A DNA stretch of 13,532 nucleotides from an uncultured Victivallales bacterium. GTDB taxonomy: Bacteria; Verrucomicrobiota; Lentisphaeria; Oligosphaerales; JAFGRS01. The DNA lies in the NCBI GenBank assembly GCA_903834675.1, contig CAILKC010000414.1, positions 1 through 13,532 of the forward strand. The letters are read 5' to 3'. A program made the translations under genes and the position numbers. Position 1 is the first letter of the stretch. The number at the start of each line of letters is the position of its first letter. The notes below the pieces were generated by a model, which saw only the letters and a list, made by a program, of their open reading frames with translations, was not told the DNA's origin and ran no database searches. Of the stretch, positions 6,799-13,532 are shown one piece after another.

Positions 6799-7605
6799 AT
6801 GATCAACACCAACTACCATACGCATACCAGCCGCTGCAAGCACGCCCAAGGGGACGTCCGCGAGTACTGCCTCGAGGCCGTCAAGCGGGGCTTGCAGACC
6901 CTGGGGTTCTCGGACCATGCGCCCTTACCCGATGGGCGCTGGGCGTCGGTGCGCATGGACATGGCTGAGCTGGAGGGCTACTGCCGAGCCATCGACACGG
7001 CTCGGCAGGACTTTCCCGGGCTCTCGATTCCGAAGGGCTTGGAGTGCGAGTACGTTCCCGAATGGGCAGGCTTGTACCGGGACCTGTTTCTCGGCACCCA
7101 CGCCATGGACTACCTGGTCGGCGGGGCGCACTGGTACCCGCACCGGGGCGCCTGGACCGCGCTCTATGGCACACCCATGGACGGGCCGATGCTGCGCGAC
7201 TACGTGGACTACCTCATTGCCGCCATGCAGAGCGGCCTGTTCGCCTTCATCGCGCATCCCGACCTGTTTGGCGTCTGCTACCCGGTTTGGGATGCCGAGG
7301 CTGAGGCTTGTTCGCGGGCGCTGCTGACGGCCGCTGCCGAGCTGAAGATGCCGCTGGAGATCAACGGGTATGGCCTGCGTAAACCCATGGTGGAAGCCCC
7401 TGATGGCCCGCGCTACAAGTACCCCTGGCTGCCGTTCTGGGAACTGGCGGCCGAATGTGGCGTCGGGGCGGTGCTCAGTTCCGACGCGCACGAGCCCGAG
7501 AATGTCGCCACCGGCTTGGTGGAGACCGCGGAGATCGCCCGGCGCTATGGGCTGGCGGTGGTCGTGAACCCGGTGGCCGGACCCTCTGCCGTCAAGGCAC
7601 GGTGA
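6799..7605 (+). CDS. PHP-family phosphoesterase, histidinol-phosphatase-like
   Basis: A 268-residue cytoplasmic metal-dependent phosphatase of the PHP superfamily, closest in appearance to the HisK-type histidinol-phosphate phosphatase. The metal-site residues are all visible: HTHT (H7, H9), CKHA (H15), SDH (H40), GLECEY (E82 or E84), GAHW (H111), AHPD (H153) and SSDAHEP (D229, H231). The start at 6799 is chosen because PHP proteins begin at MINTNYHTHT. The frame is open back to a GTG at 6703, but that adds 32 Arg/Cys-rich residues unlike the family. The ribosome site is weak (GGGG). No other histidine genes are nearby, so the true substrate may be another sugar or alcohol phosphate. The downstream glycosyltransferase starts 4 nt after the stop. 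Confidence 0.85.
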   Translation: MINTNYHTHTSRCKHAQGDVREYCLEAVKRGLQTLGFSDHAPLPDGRWASVRMDMAELEGYCRAIDTARQDFPGLSIPKGLECEYVPEWAGLYRDLFLGTHAMDYLVGGAHWYPHRGAWTALYGTPMDGPMLRDYVDYLIAAMQSGLFAFIAHPDLFGVCYPVWDAEAEACSRALLTAAAELKMPLEINGYGLRKPMVEAPDGPRYKYPWLPFWELAAECGVGAVLSSDAHEPENVATGLVETAEIARRYGLAVVVNPVAGPSAVKAR

Positions 7606-7609
7606 ACCC

Positions 7610-8560
7610 ATGCAGGACCGCGAGCGCATCGCCCTGATCTTCATCAACTGGCGCACCGGGGCGCTGGCGGTGAGCGCCGCCCGTAGTGCTCGGGCCAGCA
7701 CGCAGCACCCGGAACGCCTGCGGTTCATCGTGGTGGACAATGGCTCGGGTGACGACTCGCTGCAGCTTATCGCTCGAGACCTGCCCGAGGCCGAGATCGT
7801 GGCGCTGCCAGCCAATCTCGGTTTCGCGAAAGCGGCCAATGCCGGCCTGGCCCGGGTGCGGCAGGAGCGGGTGGCGTTCATCCTGAACACCGATATCGAG
7901 TTTCGCAACGACGCCTTGGCGCGGCTCGAAGCCGCGCTTGAGGCCGATCCCAAGGCCGTTCTGGCCTGCCCGAAACTGCTCCGGCCGGATGGCTCGCCGC
8001 AACCTGCCGCGGTGCCGGAGCCGAAGCTGTTTTGGGAGCTGACCAACCGTAGCCTGCCGCGCTACCTGATGCGGCTGGTGGCAGGGGAGACGCAGGCCGT
8101 CCCCGGGATCGTGGGGCCCTGCATGGCGGTACAGATGGAACGCGCCCGGGCCGGGGTCGGCTTCCTCGATGAGCGCTTCTTCTTCTTCATGGAGGAGACG
8201 GACTGGTGCAAGCGCATCCAGGACGCGGGGCAGCATGTGCTGTGGGTTCCGGGCGCCGAGGTGATGCACATGCAGGGCGAGAGCGCCAATCGGCGGCCGA
8301 CGCGGGCCCGGGTGCAGTTTTACAGCTCACGCTACCGCTACTTTCACAAGCACCGCGGCGCCGTGGTGACGGTGGCGATGTTTGCGGGTCTGTGGCTGAA
8401 TCTGACGATCGACGTGGTGCTGTACACCCTACTGGCGCTGCTTAGCCTGGGGCGGCCGAAGCAGCGCGACCAGCTGGCGGTATATGCCCGCCTCTGGCTC
8501 TGGCACCTGCTGCTGTGTCGACCGAAGTGGGGCTTCGAGCCGCCAGATCAGGGTGGCTGA
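7610..8560 (+). CDS. family 2 glycosyltransferase, rhamnosyltransferase-like
   Basis: A 316-residue GT-A fold glycosyltransferase that would move a sugar from a nucleotide donor to a glycan or lipid acceptor at the inner face of the membrane. Motifs: FINW (11-14), VDNGSGDDS (42-50), NLGFAKAANAG (69-79), NTDIE (93-97, the DXD-type metal site), GPCM (169-172) and FFFMEETDWCKR (191-202, acceptor/base region), then H220. A hydrophobic stretch at about 251-280, just after a basic RYRYFHKHRG, is probably a C-terminal membrane helix or re-entrant segment. This layout matches WbbL-like rhamnosyltransferases of O-antigen or exopolysaccharide synthesis, but donor and acceptor cannot be assigned. Translation is probably coupled to the PHP gene: the gap is 4 nt, and the GGTGA that could serve as ribosome site contains that gene's stop codon. 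Confidence 0.88.
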   Translation: MQDRERIALIFINWRTGALAVSAARSARASTQHPERLRFIVVDNGSGDDSLQLIARDLPEAEIVALPANLGFAKAANAGLARVRQERVAFILNTDIEFRNDALARLEAALEADPKAVLACPKLLRPDGSPQPAAVPEPKLFWELTNRSLPRYLMRLVAGETQAVPGIVGPCMAVQMERARAGVGFLDERFFFFMEETDWCKRIQDAGQHVLWVPGAEVMHMQGESANRRPTRARVQFYSSRYRYFHKHRGAVVTVAMFAGLWLNLTIDVVLYTLLALLSLGRPKQRDQLAVYARLWLWHLLLCRPKWGFEPPDQGG

Positions 8561-8590
8561 AGCCCCAGCATCTGTCCGCCGGGGCGCAGC
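8556..8590. terminator. possible bidirectional hairpin between convergent genes
   Basis: GCTG (8556-8559) plus GCCCC (8562-8566) can pair with GGGGC (8581-8585) plus CAGC (8587-8590). This gives 9 bp of stem with a small internal loop and a 14-nt loop, beginning at the glycosyltransferase stop. It occupies most of the 42-bp gap to the phosphate transporter stop. No T-tract is present on either strand, so intrinsic termination is uncertain. Confidence 0.35.
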
Positions 8591-8602
8591 GGGGCGCCGG
8601 GG

Positions 8603-9535
8603 TCAATGAGACGCCCGGGAAACGACGGCGAGACCGGCGCCCAGCGCTGCTGCGACGAATGGCGTCATGGCCCAACCGAGCAGGACGCGCCCGAGCGTGC
8701 CGAGGTTCAGGATCTGCACGCCCTTGACCAGGCCCATCCCAAGCACGGCCCCGACCATGGCCTGCGAGGTGCTCACCGGCACGCCGAGCAGAGCGTAAAG
8801 ATGCACGGTGACGCCCTGCGCCAGCACCACCACCAGGGCGGAGAACCCATCCAGCGGCGTGATGCCGCGGCCGACGGTCATCATGACGCCGCGACTGAAC
8901 AGCAGGATGCCGAGCGCGATGGTGACGCCGCCCACCGCGACCGCGGCCGACGGGGTCAGGCCACCCCCGGCGATCAGGAAGGAGGCGACATTGGCGACGT
9001 TATTGGCACCGAGGGCGTGGGCGCCATAACAGCCGCAGGCGAGCAGCCCGAGGCGGAGGATGGGGTCCATGGTGAAGAGGCTGGGGCGCAGCCACCTGAG
9101 CGGCAAGCGCAGGATGAAGTACAGGACGAAGGCCATGAGCATGGCCCCGAGAGGTGTTCCCACCCAGCAGAGGACAATCTTGCCAAGTGGCCCGCGGTTG
9201 AGCCCACCCCCCAGGAAGCTGACTCCCACCATGGCGCCGACCACGGCCTGGCTCGCGCTCACCGGCAGGCGCAGGAGCGTCATTCCCGCCACCGTCAGGC
9301 CTGCCGCCAAGGCCGCCAGGCCCGCGCTGGTCGAGTTCTGCGGGGTCAACCCCTGGAGCGTAGCCAGCCCGGCTTCGCCCTGCGTCACGGCTCCGAGGAC
9401 GACGAACCCGGCGGCCAGAAACGCGGCGTGCCGCCAGGAGACCAGGCGTGAACTGACAGCGGTACCGAAGCAGTTGGCCGCGTCATTGGCCCCCATGCTG
9501 GCGCCGAGGAAAGAGCCTGCCAGCAGGGTCAGCAT
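8603..9535 (-). CDS. pit: PiT-family inorganic phosphate transporter
   Basis: A 310-residue integral membrane protein of the PiT family, which imports phosphate (often as a metal-phosphate) using proton or sodium gradients. The internal duplication typical of the family is plain: GANDAAN (15-21) is matched by GANNVANV (176-183), and PVSASQAVVGA (91-101) by PVSTSQAMVGA (253-263). Most of the sequence is hydrophobic helix. At 310 residues it is near the shorter PiT forms (about 330) rather than E. coli PitA (about 500), lacking the long central loop. The start at 9535 has GGAG 6 nt upstream. It follows the DUF47 gene by 18 nt, a conserved pairing in which the PhoU-like protein modulates transport. 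A sulfate-permease role is possible for PiT relatives but less likely beside DUF47. Confidence 0.93.
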   Translation of the reverse strand: MLTLLAGSFLGASMGANDAANCFGTAVSSRLVSWRHAAFLAAGFVVLGAVTQGEAGLATLQGLTPQNSTSAGLAALAAGLTVAGMTLLRLPVSASQAVVGAMVGVSFLGGGLNRGPLGKIVLCWVGTPLGAMLMAFVLYFILRLPLRWLRPSLFTMDPILRLGLLACGCYGAHALGANNVANVASFLIAGGGLTPSAAVAVGGVTIALGILLFSRGVMMTVGRGITPLDGFSALVVVLAQGVTVHLYALLGVPVSTSQAMVGAVLGMGLVKGVQILNLGTLGRVLLGWAMTPFVAAALGAGLAVVSRASH

Positions 9536-9553
9536 GGATGGCTCCGGGGCGTG

Positions 9554-10201
9554 TCAGGCCTCCCGCTTCAGGGCGAATACGGTGAGGAGGTTGGCGGCGT
9601 CCTCGGCCAGATCGCTGCTGGCGGCGGTCAGGGTGACCAGGTCCCGGAAGTGGAGCTTCTGGGCCAGCTCCAGGTCACTGGCGAAGAGGGCCGCCACGAG
9701 CTGTTGCTCACACTGGTCCACGCGACTCTCGCAGGCCTTGACGGCGTCGCCGAGTTCACGGGTTCGAGGTTCATTGAGGAGAGCGGCCTCGGCCTGGTCG
9801 AGAAGCCCCACCGCCGCCTCGTAACAGCGTTCTCCCAGGTCGGCATAGGCGTCCTGGAAGGCGGCGGGCAACTCGATGCGCTGCAAGACGATTTGGCGCA
9901 GCACGTCCTCAAGTTGGTTGATGACGAGGTCCATGTGCTCGAGCAAGCTCATGACATCCTCGCGGGATTCCGGCAGCAACGACTTGGCGAACAAATCGCG
10001 CTCCACCTGACGGCGCACCTGGTCGCACTCCGACTCGTCGCGGTGGGAGACGCGAGCGAAGGGATCGAGGTCTTGCAGGCCATGCTGGCGGTAGTGACGG
10101 AGGCCGTCCCGGAACGTGTCCGCTACCAGCCTGGCCTTCTCGACGTAGACGGTCAACTGTCGGCGTAGCTCCCGGTTGCGTCGGAACAGGAACATGAACA
10201 T
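9554..10201 (-). CDS. DUF47 PhoU-like phosphate transport regulator
   Basis: A 215-residue all-helical cytoplasmic protein of the DUF47 (PhoU-related) family. It begins with the family's FRRNREL-type segment and carries acidic metal-binding motifs in each half: HRDESECDQVRR (53-64), and near the C-terminus SDLAEDAAN, an E/D-rich repeat. The length matches the usual 205-225. Members sit next to PiT transporters and are thought to control them, so this is the accessory partner of the gene 18 nt downstream. The start at 10201 is used; a second in-frame ATG two codons later is equally possible. A GGGGGA about 9 nt upstream may be the ribosome site. It is 24 nt after the exported protein gene, so the three are probably co-transcribed. 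Confidence 0.9.
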   Translation of the reverse strand: MFMFLFRRNRELRRQLTVYVEKARLVADTFRDGLRHYRQHGLQDLDPFARVSHRDESECDQVRRQVERDLFAKSLLPESREDVMSLLEHMDLVINQLEDVLRQIVLQRIELPAAFQDAYADLGERCYEAAVGLLDQAEAALLNEPRTRELGDAVKACESRVDQCEQQLVAALFASDLELAQKLHFRDLVTLTAASSDLAEDAANLLTVFALKREA

Positions 10202-10225
10202 AGGTCGAGTCCCCCGCCGCGCTGG

Positions 10226-11089
10226 TCAGGGTTCCAAGAGTACCCACTTACCGCCGAAGTAGCGGATGCCCAGAGCGGGGAGTTCCTTGTCTCCGTAGCG
10301 GATTTTCAGCTTGCCGAAGCCGACGCTGGGGCCTCCCGCGTAGTCGATCTTGAAGTCATCGGGGTTGTAGCCCTCGCCAAGGACAGTCTTGAAGGCCTCC
10401 TGGTACTCTTGCAGTCGGCGGGTGCGCTGCGCCGGATCCATCCCCTTCCACTCGTTGGGGGGGACGACGGCGGCAAACGCCTCCAGCTCCCCACTCTTGA
10501 CCGCCCGCGCCCAGGAGCGGAAGGTTTCGGCAGCCTGCACGGCCGGATCGCCGGGGGGCGGGGTGGCGTCAAAGGGGCTGCGCTGGTTGCTGCGGCCGGG
10601 CATGACGTAGGCGGAGAGCATGCAGCCGCCGACGCTGCCCAGCGCGATGGCGCGCCGGAGTTGCGCGTCGGCCGACGGCAGTTTCAGGTCTGCCAAGGCT
10701 GTCAGGTCCTGGCCTGGCGGCAAACGGACGGTCTGACCCGCGCTGGCGCTGTCCTCGGCGCCGACCTCTACGGTGACCGCGCAGGTGCGCGTCGCTTTGT
10801 CCTTCAGCAGCACCCGCACCGTGATCGTGCCGGTGGCCCGGTCATTGGCGCCGACCGTCATGGCGATGCCAGCACTGGCGCTGGTGGTCAGGTTCCCGAG
10901 AGTGACGCGCAAGGAAGGGGCGCCGCCGTCGGCACGACAGTCGAGAGTGTGGACCCATTCGACCAGGTCCGGCCCGCTGGCCTTCCTCTCGGAGACGATG
11001 CGGACGCTCTCCGGCGCGGGATTCGGGGCCTGACTGAAAGCGGCCGTCGCCGCGAGCAGCAGGGCCGGGATGAGAGATCGGCTCAGCAT
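10226..11089 (-). CDS. exported protein of unknown function with a possible NTF2-like C-terminus
   Basis: A 287-residue exported protein I do not recognise. The signal peptide is clear (MLSRSLIPALLLAATAAFSQ, cut near residue 21). No lipobox cysteine is present, so it should be periplasmic or secreted. Residues about 25-130 are beta-rich, perhaps Ig-like, with two cysteines (51, 103) that could pair. A linker rich in Pro, Gly and Asp follows. Residues about 180-287 begin with a helical AAETFRSWARAVKSGELEAF and end in strands (KLKIRYG, GIRYFGGKWVLLEP), a pattern like NTF2/SnoaL-fold domains such as DUF4878. The start at 11089 is preferred to the longer frame from 11137 because AAGGA lies 8 nt upstream and the signal peptide begins there. 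It leads the probable phosphate operon; a role in phosphate scavenging is only an inference. Confidence 0.8.
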   Translation of the reverse strand: MLSRSLIPALLLAATAAFSQAPNPAPESVRIVSERKASGPDLVEWVHTLDCRADGGAPSLRVTLGNLTTSASAGIAMTVGANDRATGTITVRVLLKDKATRTCAVTVEVGAEDSASAGQTVRLPPGQDLTALADLKLPSADAQLRRAIALGSVGGCMLSAYVMPGRSNQRSPFDATPPPGDPAVQAAETFRSWARAVKSGELEAFAAVVPPNEWKGMDPAQRTRRLQEYQEAFKTVLGEGYNPDDFKIDYAGGPSVGFGKLKIRYGDKELPALGIRYFGGKWVLLEP

Positions 11090-11135
11090 GGGGCATGTCC
11101 TTCCGCGGCACGCCTCGTGCCGCCATGTCGTTGGC

Positions 11136-11165
11136 ATAAGATGCCTGCATCCGCAGGCCTGTCAA
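11136..11165 (-). promoter_or_regulatory. promoter of the exported protein/phosphate operon, with a palindrome in its spacer
   Basis: On the minus strand a perfect TTGACA (11165-11160) and TCTTAT (11141-11136, four of six consensus bases) are separated by 18 nt. The spacer holds GCCTGC-GGAT-GCAGGC (11158-11143), a perfect 6-bp inverted repeat centred in it. The -35 overlaps the stop codon of the radical SAM gene. The -10 ends 46 nt before the ATG at 11089. The dyad could be an operator of the MerR type, which binds palindromes in long spacers, or a terminator stem for the upstream gene. Confidence 0.45.
11143..11158 (-). terminator. alternative reading: short terminator-like stem after the radical SAM gene
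   Basis: The GCCTGC/GCAGGC hairpin with a 4-nt GGAT loop starts 3 nt after the TGA of the radical SAM gene. The following ATCTTAT is only weakly T-rich, so intrinsic termination would be inefficient. The same bases are described above as an operator-like spacer dyad. Confidence 0.3.
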
Positions 11166-12205
11166 TCACGGACTCGGGAGCGGTTCAAGGCGTCGCGTGG
11201 CTGGGTGTCCTCGAGGGTGGGCGGGTCGACGCGGTAGAACTCCGTCGGCCGCAGGTCCGGAAAGTCCCCGCTTGCCTGGGTCGCCAGGAAGGTGCGGACG
11301 TGGTCGCACAACTCGCACGGGAAGGCGTAGGCAGCGCGCGCCACGAAGCCGTACCCGGCGGCGTGCTCATAGAGGGCGGTGGGACCGGCTTCGTAGAGCC
11401 TGGTGATGGCCGGATAGCGCTGGGGCTGCAGCGGGGCGCCCAGGTCGGCGATGGCGACGGCCAGACCGGGGCACTTGGTGGGGATGAAATCTCCGTACAG
11501 ATCGGTGTGGAAGTGGCTGCCGTTCGCCAGCCCTGCGCACGGGCGTCGGCCTTCCTCGAGAATGCGTTCCAAGGGTTGGCGGGGATGGCAGTCTGAGAAG
11601 GTCGCCAGGGCTCGGCCGCCCAGGTTGACCCCGTAGCGGCGTTCGAGGGAACCGAGGTAGCCCGGGCCATAGGCGCGCTCGTATTCGTCGAGGCTGTGAG
11701 GGCATTGATCGTCGAAATGGTTGATCTCGTCGAAAAACTCCAGGCGCCAGGGAAAGACGCTGGTGCCGGCCTGCTGGCAGGCGCTCATCAGCCCCTTGAC
11801 CTGGCGAAAGGGAATGAAGGCGTTGTGGAAGGGATCGATGGATACAAGCAGAGTGTGGCACCCCAGGACTTGGAGCTCCCGAAGCAGCTCCACGGCGTGG
11901 TCTTCGCCGCGGAACCAGGAGGCGTTGGTCTCGATGTAGTCGATCCCTATGCGCTCGGAGCGGGCGACCCGGAGGACCTCCCGCAACCCGGCGACATCGA
12001 GAAAGGGTTCGCCGCCGCCGATATGCAGTGAGCGGCAGCCCAGGCGGCGCACGGCGCGGAGGTTGGCCTCGGCCTGTCCGGGGGTGATGTAGGCGCGTTC
12101 CCGCCGCGGACTGCTGCGGTAGACGCAGTGGGCACAGGTGCTGCTGCAGAGGTAATTGGTGATCAGGCCGCCCGCCTGGAGACGGTCAAGACAGAGAACC
12201 ACCAT
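11162..12205 (-). CDS. radical SAM protein with a Cys-rich C-terminal region
   Basis: A 347-residue radical SAM enzyme of unknown substrate. The cluster motif CSSTCAHC (C20, C24, C27) is a canonical CX3CX2C. Other fold marks are GGGEPF (63-68, SAM binding), ETNA (92-95) and SIDPFHN (122-128). The C-terminal part has Cys at 206, 223, 245, 297 and 300, within SDCHP, RPCAG, TKCPG and FPCELC. This resembles a SPASM/twitch-like auxiliary-cluster region, though the spacing does not let me name it. TDLYGDFIPTKCPG is a striking conserved-looking block. SPASM-type proteins often modify peptides or proteins. No precursor peptide gene is visible nearby. The start at 12205 has GGAG 9 nt upstream. It is 28 nt after the NAD+ synthetase stop, so the two are probably one operon. 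A housekeeping link to NAD is possible but unproven. Confidence 0.85.
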   Translation of the reverse strand: MVVLCLDRLQAGGLITNYLCSSTCAHCVYRSSPRRERAYITPGQAEANLRAVRRLGCRSLHIGGGEPFLDVAGLREVLRVARSERIGIDYIETNASWFRGEDHAVELLRELQVLGCHTLLVSIDPFHNAFIPFRQVKGLMSACQQAGTSVFPWRLEFFDEINHFDDQCPHSLDEYERAYGPGYLGSLERRYGVNLGGRALATFSDCHPRQPLERILEEGRRPCAGLANGSHFHTDLYGDFIPTKCPGLAVAIADLGAPLQPQRYPAITRLYEAGPTALYEHAAGYGFVARAAYAFPCELCDHVRTFLATQASGDFPDLRPTEFYRVDPPTLEDTQPRDALNRSRVRD

Positions 12206-12233
12206 CGAGCAGGACTCCGGTAGGCAAGACAGG

Positions 12234-13532
12234 TTAGGCGTCGGCGGCGTCCAGGTCGGCCAACCACTCATCGGGCGTCGCGTCGCTGGGCATGCGCCAA
12301 TCGCCCCGCGGCGAGAGGGCGATGGTCCCGACTTTCGGTCCATCGGGCAGGCAGGAGCGCTTGAACTGCTGCGCGAAGAAGCGCCGCAGGAAGACCCGTA
12401 GCCACTGCCGCAGAACCGCCGGCGTGTAGGCGGCGCCGAAGGCATGACGCGCCAGCATAAGGACTTTGCGCGGCGAAAAGCCACAGCGGATGCCGTAGTA
12501 GAGGAAGAAGTCATGCAGTTCGTAGGGGCCGACGACCGCCTCGGTCTTCTGGGCGATTCTGCCATCGGCATCCGGAGGCAGTAGTTCCGGCGAGATGGGC
12601 GTAGCGAGAACATCACGCAGAACGGTCGCGGTCGCGGCGGCGGCCTTGGCCTCAGCGTAGTAGCCGATCAGGTAGCACACCAGGGTCTTGGGGACGCCGG
12701 CGTTGACGCCGTACATGCTCATGTGGTCGCCGTTGTAGGTACACCAGCCCAAGGCCAGCTCCGAGAGATCGCCCGTGCCGATCACCAGGCCGCCGAGCAT
12801 ATTAGCGCGGTCCATCAGGATCTGGGTGCGTTCGCGGGCCTGCACATTCTCATAAGCGATGTCGCCGGTGGTCCCATCGTGACCGATGTCGGCGAAGTGC
12901 TGTCGGCAGCTTGCCGCGATGGGGATGGCCGCGAGCGTGATGCCCAGGCTGTCGCAGAGCGCCTCGACATTGCCGCGGGTGCGGTCGGTGGTCCCGAAGC
13001 CCGGCATGGTGATGGCGTGGATGCCGCTCAGGGGCAACCCGAGACGCCCAAAGGCCTCGATGCATACCAGTAGTGCCAGGGTGGAATCCAGGCCGCCGGA
13101 CAGCCCGATGACGACGGTCGGGACGCCGGTGTGGGCCAGGCGGGTGGCCAGCCCGCTGCTCTGGATGGCGAAGATCTCGTGGCAGCGCTCCTGCCGGACC
13201 CGCGGCTCGGACGGGATGAATGGCTGCGCCGCCACGGCGCGCCGCAGCGTGCGCCCACGACCGGCCTCGGGGGCCGTGAAGCGGACCTCGCGGAAATCGC
13301 GCAAGCCTGTCCCGGCCCCCCGCACGACGGCCTGCGTGAAGGTGGTGCTGCACTGCCGTTCATGGCGGAGGAACTCGGTATCGACATCGGCGGTGGTCAA
13401 TTGCGCCCCGCGCTGGAAGCGTTCGCCACGAGCCAGCAGGACGCCATTCTCGGCCAGGATGCAGTCGCCGCCGAAGACCAGGTCGGTGGTGGACTCGCCG
13501 ACCCCGGCCGAGCAGTAGAGATAGGCCGCCAG
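12234..13532 (-). CDS. nadE: glutamine-dependent NAD+ synthetase, N-terminus cut by window edge
   Basis: The last 432 residues of NadE, which makes NAD+ from deamido-NAD+, ATP and glutamine. The frame runs open to the window edge. The first visible residues ([20 protein letters not shown], then AENG and ERF) match the end of the glutaminase (nitrilase-fold) domain. So this is the long glutamine-using form, not the short ammonia-dependent one. The catalytic Glu-Lys-Cys of the glutaminase lie off the window; about 200-230 residues are missing. The synthetase domain shows the linker [20 protein letters not shown], the ATP-binding SGGLDS (145-150 of this fragment), [13 protein letters not shown] and [20 protein letters not shown]. 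The C-terminus [20 protein letters not shown] matches the usual family ending. A TTG at 13400 could mimic a start but lies inside the glutaminase-to-synthetase join. Confidence 0.95.
   Translation of the reverse strand: MAAYLYCSAGVGESTTDLVFGGDCILAENGVLLARGERFQRGAQLTTADVDTEFLRHERQCSTTFTQAVVRGAGTGLRDFREVRFTAPEAGRGRTLRRAVAAQPFIPSEPRVRQERCHEIFAIQSSGLATRLAHTGVPTVVIGLSGGLDSTLALLVCIEAFGRLGLPLSGIHAITMPGFGTTDRTRGNVEALCDSLGITLAAIPIAASCRQHFADIGHDGTTGDIAYENVQARERTQILMDRANMLGGLVIGTGDLSELALGWCTYNGDHMSMYGVNAGVPKTLVCYLIGYYAEAKAAAATATVLRDVLATPISPELLPPDADGRIAQKTEAVVGPYELHDFFLYYGIRCGFSPRKVLMLARHAFGAAYTPAVLRQWLRVFLRRFFAQQFKRSCLPDGPKVGTIALSPRGDWRMPSDATPDEWLADLDAADA

Noticed and set aside
11159..11176. CTGTCA upstream of the phosphate operon as a Pho box
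   Set aside because: Only one CTGTCA half is present; the second repeat expected 11 bp later is absent.
10409..11596. Plus-strand open frame (395 codons) spanning two minus-strand genes
   Set aside because: It crosses the exported protein, the promoter gap and the radical SAM gene in antisense and has Gly/Arg/Ala-rich shadow composition.
13400..13400. TTG as the start of the NAD+ synthetase
   Set aside because: The frame continues upstream with unmistakable glutaminase-domain sequence to the window edge, so the gene is partial and starts outside.

Overview
This is a GC-rich bacterial window with ten protein-coding genes and no rRNA, tRNA, CRISPR array or recognisable transposase. The content points to an uncultured environmental bacterium, perhaps Armatimonadota or Planctomycetota/PVC-like. 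The reasons are an oligogalacturonate-lyase-family protein, a planctomycete-style exported SGNH hydrolase and REP-like palindromic intergenic repeats. That is an impression from gene content, not a proof of phylum.

Layout. Bases 1-277 hold a REP-like double palindrome and the upstream region of a large secreted modular protein (278-3595, +). That protein has a lectin-like N-terminus, three Ig-like repeats (two almost identical) and an IPT/TIG domain. It ends 2 bp from the end of a convergent oligogalacturonate-lyase-family gene (3598-4695, -). A 637-bp non-coding divergent region (4696-5332) follows, with a 12-bp palindrome and three consecutive stem-loops. Next is a + strand run: SGNH hydrolase (5333-6655), PHP phosphoesterase (6799-7605) and GT2 glycosyltransferase (7610-8560), the last two almost touching. 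A short hairpin separates this run from the - strand genes that fill the rest of the window.

The right half reads right to left in two probable transcription units. The first is glutamine-dependent NAD+ synthetase (12234-13532, cut by the window edge) followed by a radical SAM protein with a Cys-rich C-terminus (11162-12205). The second is a small exported protein (10226-11089), a PhoU-like DUF47 protein (9554-10201) and a PiT phosphate transporter (8603-9535). A good sigma70-like promoter lies between the units, with a palindrome filling its spacer.

Functional picture. The left half suggests extracellular carbohydrate binding and processing, with intracellular uronide degradation, then sugar-phosphate and glycan synthesis. 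The right half is housekeeping NAD synthesis and low-affinity phosphate uptake, each joined to a protein of unknown role. No defence system or complete novel machine is evident. The least explained elements are the radical SAM partner of NadE, the exported lead protein of the phosphate operon, the spacer-palindrome promoter and the stem-loop cluster.
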